Assembly (NCBI GenBank): GCA_963729935.1
Contig: CAVSPW010000002.1
Coordinates: 868,001-932,000, forward strand
DNA: 64,000 nt
Direction: 5' to 3'
Source: CAIKMD01 sp963729935
Lineage (GTDB): Bacteria; Pseudomonadota; Alphaproteobacteria; ATCC43930; CGMCC-115725
Position 1 is the first letter of the stretch. Each line of letters starts with the position of its first letter. Positions 59,891-64,000 of this stretch are shown piece after piece. Both the position numbers and the translations under genes were made by a program. The notes below the pieces were generated by a model. That model was given only the letters and a program-made list of their open reading frames with translations, was not told the origin of the DNA and searched no databases.

Positions 59891-61588
59891 ATGACATTCA
59901 GAGAAAATAGATCTGTATTGCCGGTGCCCGGCGCTAATGCGCAATCTGCCGCTCCGCCGCCAACGCAAATGGCGGATGGCAAATCCGCCAGCAACGGCAC
60001 GTTCATTGACCTGTTCTGTGGATGCGGCGGATTCACACTGGGCATGGTGCGCGCGGGGTTCGAATGCGTCGCCGCGATCGACTTTGATGAGTTCGCGGCA
60101 AGCACGCTCCAGAAAAATCTGCCAACTATTGCAAACGTGCTCCAGAAGGACCTGACCAAGTACAAGCCCGAAGAACTGAGCAAGCTGACCGGCTACCGAT
60201 ATGTTGATGTAATCGTCGGCGGACCTCCATGCCAGGGCTTCTCACTCGCACGGTCGGCCGATGGAGCGAATCATGGGAAGCGACTTACTGAGGACCCGCG
60301 GCGCAGCCTCTATCGAGAGTTTCTGAAGTACGTCGCCTACTTCCAACCTAAGATATTTGTGATGGAAAACGTCCTTGGCGTTCGCGCGGCAGCCGAGGGG
60401 GAATATTTTACGCGCATTCACCATGAGGCGCGGAACCTTGGCAGAGCGGATGGCTTTCCCGGCTACCGCGTTCACGCGCAGGTCGAGGATGCCTACGCGT
60501 TAGGCGTTCCTCAGAAGCGACGCCGCCAGCTTTTCATCGGTGTCCGTGCCGACCTGCGCGGACACTTCATTCCAGAGCTACTCCCGGCGCAGCGCGCCAA
60601 TCCAGGAACGACGCTGGGCGACGCCATCGGTGACCTGCCGATTCTGCGGGTCAACAGCGGCGATCATGAGCGCGAGTATGATCTCAAGAGACGAAATAAG
60701 CATCTCGGAAAAGGACGCGCAGAAGCTAGAAGCTATCTTTCGAATGTCCTCGAGATCGAACGCGCGCCGAAGCTCACCAGCCATGTCGCGCGCCCCCACA
60801 GTGACCGCGATCTCCGTGATTTCGCCAGACTCCGCGAAGGCGAGAGTTCGACCATCGCGAGGCGCGAGCGCAAGGTGAAGTTCGAATTTCCTTACGACAA
60901 GTCCTGCTTCAAGGATCGCTACACTCGCCAGAGCCGGTTTCAGCCCTGCTCGACGATCGTGGCGCATCTCAGCAAGGACGGACTGATGTTCATTCATCCG
61001 ACCCAGGCCCGATCGCTGACGCCTCGCGAGGTCGCACGCGTGCAGAGCTTTCCGGACTGGTTCTCGTTTCCGGAGAGCCGGACGCGCGCCTACCGCATGA
61101 TTGGCAATGCAGTTCCCCCGCTCGTTGCTGAGGCCGTTGGGAACGCAGTTACGGCCTTTCTCCGCGAGCAGGCACTTGGCGCCAAATCCAACAGCCTACG
61201 GTTCCACAAGTCCGCTATCGAGCTTCGCGACGATCTGGAGGCGCTTGCCGACTCGAGCTCCGCAGAGCTGCGTGCGATCAGCAGGGAGACCTTCGTCCCC
61301 GTGTGGCAGGCGCTGCTTGCGCTCTTCCCGCACGTTCATCCTGACAATGCGCTTGACCACGGCAGCCGGAAAGCTTCGTGCCCGGACGTGTTCAAGTTGT
61401 TCCCCAGGATCAAGGGGCTCAAGCGCCTGCGCTACCTGAGAAGCGGCTGGCCGGTCGCATTCGAGAATCTCGGCCGCGAAGCTTGGCGTCGCAGAAATGC
61501 AGGAGAGCTGGAATTGGCAGAGTTTTATCTGCTGGCCGAGCCAGGTCCGGATCATGCCGCCGTTTGCAACAAGGTTTGGCGTGAATAG
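59891..61588 (+). CDS. C5-cytosine DNA methyltransferase
   Basis: This 565-residue enzyme transfers a methyl group from S-adenosylmethionine to cytosine C5 in a specific site. Motif I is FIDLFCGCGGFTLG (residues 38-51), motif IV GGPPCQGFS with the nucleophile Cys114, motif VI FVMENVLG, motif VIII QKRRRQLFIG, motif IX around RSLTPREVARVQSFPDWF, and motif X AYRMIGNAVPP. The target-recognition region is about residues 220-360. A helical extension of about 140 residues follows motif X, beyond a plain methyltransferase, perhaps for contact with partner proteins. It overlaps the next gene by eight bases and is the first gene of the putative defence operon. Confidence 0.95.
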   Translation: MTFRENRSVLPVPGANAQSAAPPPTQMADGKSASNGTFIDLFCGCGGFTLGMVRAGFECVAAIDFDEFAASTLQKNLPTIANVLQKDLTKYKPEELSKLTGYRYVDVIVGGPPCQGFSLARSADGANHGKRLTEDPRRSLYREFLKYVAYFQPKIFVMENVLGVRAAAEGEYFTRIHHEARNLGRADGFPGYRVHAQVEDAYALGVPQKRRRQLFIGVRADLRGHFIPELLPAQRANPGTTLGDAIGDLPILRVNSGDHEREYDLKRRNKHLGKGRAEARSYLSNVLEIERAPKLTSHVARPHSDRDLRDFARLREGESSTIARRERKVKFEFPYDKSCFKDRYTRQSRFQPCSTIVAHLSKDGLMFIHPTQARSLTPREVARVQSFPDWFSFPESRTRAYRMIGNAVPPLVAEAVGNAVTAFLREQALGAKSNSLRFHKSAIELRDDLEALADSSSAELRAISRETFVPVWQALLALFPHVHPDNALDHGSRKASCPDVFKLFPRIKGLKRLRYLRSGWPVAFENLGREAWRRRNAGELELAEFYLLAEPGPDHAAVCNKVWRE

Positions 61589-63104
61589 GGAACTCCACAA
61601 TATCGTGCCGGGCGCCGTTCGTGACTACGACCTGGCGCCACCTCGCGCGTCGACGCTGATCGAGAGTCTGCGTGCCTTTGGCTACGAACTTCCCACCGCA
61701 ATAGCCGATCTGATCGACAACAGCATCACGGCCGAAGCGCGAAACATCTGGATCGATTTCCATTGGGCCGGTGCCGATGCCGTCATCGCTATCACCGACG
61801 ATGGCACGGGAATGAATGCCGATCACCTCGTGACCGCGATGAGGCTCGGCAGTCGAAACCCTCTGGAGGTCCGCCAAAAACACGATCTCGGCCGGTTCGG
61901 GCTGGGACTAAAGACAGCCAGCTTCTCCCAGTGTCGCCGCCTTACCGTTCGCACGCGCACCGATGGCGCGGAAGCGGTGACGCGTTGCTGGGACCTCGAT
62001 CATGTCGCACAGACCGACGACTGGCAGCTTTTGCGCAGCGCCGATTCAGATGGAGAAAATCATCTCGGACGCATCGCATCGCTTGGCCACGGCACTACCG
62101 TCCTCTGGCAGAAGCTTGATCGAGTCACGGCAGAATCGAGCACCAGCGACGAGAAGCAGCATCAAGGATTTCTAGACCACGCCGAAAAGGTCCGAGCGCA
62201 CCTAGGGGTGGTCTTCCATCTCCTGATGACCGAGCCGCCTGCAGTCAAGATCATATTGAATGGTCATCCGATCGAGGCGTGGAATCCCTACCTGCTCAAC
62301 GAGCCAGCAACGCAGATACTCGCCGCCACACGGCTACCACTGCGGGGCTACGAAATCGAGGTGCGCCCATATGTCCTTCCGCACCAGTCGAAAATATCCC
62401 GCGCCGTGTATGACGCGGCCGCCGGACCGCGAGGGTGGAACGCGCATCAAGGCTTCTACGTATATCGGAACAGGCGATTGCTGGTTTCTGGTGACTGGCT
62501 TGGCTTTGGCTGGTCCAAGGAAGAGAACTACAAGCTCGCGCGCATACTCGTGGAAATTCCGAATGCGCTCGATCACGACTGGCAAATCGACGTTACTAAG
62601 TCGCGAGCCATACCTCCGCCGGCTCTTCGCGAAGAGTTGCGACGAATTGCGATGCGCACGCGCGCGGAAGCCAAGCGCATCTATTCGCACCGGGGGGCGA
62701 AACTCGTCACTTCCTCGAACGCAGATCGAATCTTCACCTGGGAGCCAGTCGCCCGTCACGACAAGGTCACCTATCGCCTGAACCGGAATCATCCGCTGCT
62801 GAAGCGCGCCCAATCGGCATCGACGGACCGGGCAGCGTTTGCGGCCTTTCTGCGCCTCATCGAAGAGACGGTGCCGTACTCCCACATCACCTTCGAGAAT
62901 TCCGACCGACCCGGCAGCCTTGCCGGGCCGTTTGATCACGTCCGAGAGAGCGACGTGCGCGAAATCATGGAACAGGTCTACGACGCCCTGGTGGCGACCG
63001 GGTACGGACCAGAAGATGCCATCAACCGACTGCGAACGATCTCGCCATTCGAATTGTTCCCGTCGATTCTCGAAACGATCCGGGAGGCAAATTCGCATGG
63101 CTGA
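61581..63104 (+). CDS. GHKL ATPase (MutL/MORC-like)
   Basis: This ATPase of about 507 residues has the Bergerat fold in its first 200 residues: N box (ELPTAIADLIDNSI), G1 (ITDDGTGM), and G2 (GRFGLGLKTASFSQ). A second domain resembling the ribosomal S5-like transducer follows (VYRNRRLLVSGDWLGFGW, LARILVEIPNALDHDWQIDVTKSRA). MutL- and MORC-type proteins dimerise and close around DNA on ATP binding. I chose the GTG at 61581, which overlaps the methyltransferase end by eight bases; an ATG at 61554 is possible. Its end overlaps the Z1 gene by eight bases. The trio is evidently one operon. Confidence 0.88.
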   Translation: MNRELHNIVPGAVRDYDLAPPRASTLIESLRAFGYELPTAIADLIDNSITAEARNIWIDFHWAGADAVIAITDDGTGMNADHLVTAMRLGSRNPLEVRQKHDLGRFGLGLKTASFSQCRRLTVRTRTDGAEAVTRCWDLDHVAQTDDWQLLRSADSDGENHLGRIASLGHGTTVLWQKLDRVTAESSTSDEKQHQGFLDHAEKVRAHLGVVFHLLMTEPPAVKIILNGHPIEAWNPYLLNEPATQILAATRLPLRGYEIEVRPYVLPHQSKISRAVYDAAAGPRGWNAHQGFYVYRNRRLLVSGDWLGFGWSKEENYKLARILVEIPNALDHDWQIDVTKSRAIPPPALREELRRIAMRTRAEAKRIYSHRGAKLVTSSNADRIFTWEPVARHDKVTYRLNRNHPLLKRAQSASTDRAAFAAFLRLIEETVPYSHITFENSDRPGSLAGPFDHVRESDVREIMEQVYDALVATGYGPEDAINRLRTISPFELFPSILETIREANSHG

Positions 63105-64000
63105 CGCGAGCAGCATCCACGCCAACGCCCGCAACATGGCGGTCGATATTCTGCGCAACGAAAGGCCGATCACTCGCGAGGTCATTCAGGCGACCGCAAG
63201 CAAGGCCGCTCAAGCGCAAAAGCTTTTCTACCCAGAAGCCGCCGTCGATGTGGAGCAGTTGGCGGCGGAACTCCGCCATCTCTTTTCGGTCAGCGCGGAA
63301 GCCGGCACCGTTCTCGAAGACGCCGAAGACCATATCCCGTGGTATCCGGCGCGCCGGGCGGAAATCAAATGGCGCTTCTGGAATCGGTACGTCACCTTTC
63401 TCGAACGCGACTTTGGCATGCCCCCGGCTGTCGTTAGCAACCTCGATAATCTGACAAGCATGATTATCGAGCGCCTCGAAGACCCGTTGCGGCAGGGCCG
63501 CTGGGATCGCCGCGGCATGGTCGTCGGGTCGGTGCAATCGGGAAAGACCGCCAATTATATCGGGCTGATCTGCAAGGCCATCGATGCGGGTTACAAGCTC
63601 ATAATCGTGCTGGCGGGCATTCACAGCAATCTGAGATCGCAGACGCAGCTCCGAATCGACGAGGGCGTCCTTGGATTTGACACGCAGAAAAATCGCAAAT
63701 TGAAGGAAGACAACAGATGGATCGGAGTGGGCAAGCTGCCCGGCGATCGCTTGGTGGTTCATTCGCTCACAAGCAGCGCCGACAACGGCGACTTTAACAA
63801 GACGGTTGCCGATACAATCGGTGTGATGCTGGGCGGAGACCCGATCGTTCTCGTCGTCAAGAAGAACTCGAAGCTCCTCGGCAATCTTCTCAAGTGGGTT
63901 CTGCATGTTCACGGACAGGATGAGGATGGCGGGAAAAAGCGCGTTATCAAGGACATCCCGCTGCTGCTCATCGACGACGAGGCGGACAATGCGTCGATCA
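63097..64000 (+). CDS. Z1-domain P-loop NTPase (incomplete, runs off the window)
   Basis: The ATG at 63097 begins MADASSIHANARNMAVDIL, and the frame stays open to the window end (301 codons). A P loop VGSVQSGKTANYIGLICKA lies at about residues 143-161, and a Walker B-like LLLIDDEADNAS at about 290-300. The stretch between (LIIVLAGIHSNLRSQTQLRIDEGVLGF) matches what I know of Z1 proteins, a helicase-like NTPase family found in restriction-type operons with a GHKL ATPase and a methyltransferase. The catalytic residues seen are intact. The C-terminus and the following genes lie outside. Confidence 0.85.
   Translation, partial: MADASSIHANARNMAVDILRNERPITREVIQATASKAAQAQKLFYPEAAVDVEQLAAELRHLFSVSAEAGTVLEDAEDHIPWYPARRAEIKWRFWNRYVTFLERDFGMPPAVVSNLDNLTSMIIERLEDPLRQGRWDRRGMVVGSVQSGKTANYIGLICKAIDAGYKLIIVLAGIHSNLRSQTQLRIDEGVLGFDTQKNRKLKEDNRWIGVGKLPGDRLVVHSLTSSADNGDFNKTVADTIGVMLGGDPIVLVVKKNSKLLGNLLKWVLHVHGQDEDGGKKRVIKDIPLLLIDDEADNASI

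Overview
The window looks like the chromosome or a large plasmid of an alphaproteobacterium, probably of the Hyphomicrobiales (Rhizobiales). The reasons are high-GC coding sequence, small hypothetical proteins of types common in that order, FixK/FNR-type boxes, an Flp pilin, and a narGHJI nitrate reductase with NnrS. The genus cannot be fixed from sequence alone. The region is accessory in character, with many insertion-sequence remnants, broken genes and a 1.8-kb internal duplication.

Layout. 0.4-2.6 kb: Flp pilin and the first copy of a duplicated block of tiny genes. 2.7-8 kb: S1/P1-type nuclease, IS remnants, a RES-Xre toxin-antitoxin pair, and a nearly complete IS407-group element beside a truncated ISXO2-like transposase. 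8-16.5 kb: a degenerate receiver-domain protein, an MFS exporter, a pentapeptide-repeat protein, a candidate FNR-controlled small RNA, IS1380, a GFA protein, a decayed extradiol dioxygenase and a LysR regulator. 16.8-24.3 kb: a co-directional minus-strand cluster (TauE/SafE, DsrE, unknown membrane protein, a 36-residue ORF, OsmC, CDF transporter, thiolase, an amber-interrupted AhpD-like gene, ArsA) headed by an FNR/FixK-like box. 24.7-29 kb: small genes, the second copy of the duplicated block ending in a broken SOS-response-associated peptidase, and a coupled pair of unknown genes. 29.5-36.5 kb: a frameshifted multi-PAS histidine kinase, a Crp/Fnr regulator and a chemoreceptor. 37-41 kb: a cystathionine gamma-synthase-like enzyme, NnrS, a small membrane protein and a second Crp/Fnr regulator. 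41.3-50.5 kb: a nitrate-respiration operon (small ORF, TDT/SLAC1-like channel, narG, narH, narJ, narI, parvulin isomerase, small unknown) behind a perfect FNR box. 50.5-54.4 kb: a graveyard of IS remnants with one unknown gene and an XRE regulator.

54.5-59.3 kb is a RIT element: three overlapping tyrosine recombinase genes between 33-bp inverted repeats. It carries an aspartate/glutamate racemase as apparent cargo and splits an ArdC-like antirestriction gene into two recognisable halves. 59.9-64 kb is the start of a defence operon: a C5-cytosine DNA methyltransferase, a GHKL (MutL/MORC-like) ATPase and a Z1-domain NTPase that runs off the window. This resembles the front half of Mza-type systems.

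Two themes link the genes. One is oxygen or nitrogen-oxide control: three FNR/FixK-type boxes, two Crp/Fnr regulators, Nar and NnrS. The other is mobile-element traffic and defence: RIT, the ArdC remnant, the Dcm-GHKL-Z1 operon, the RES-Xre pair and IS debris.
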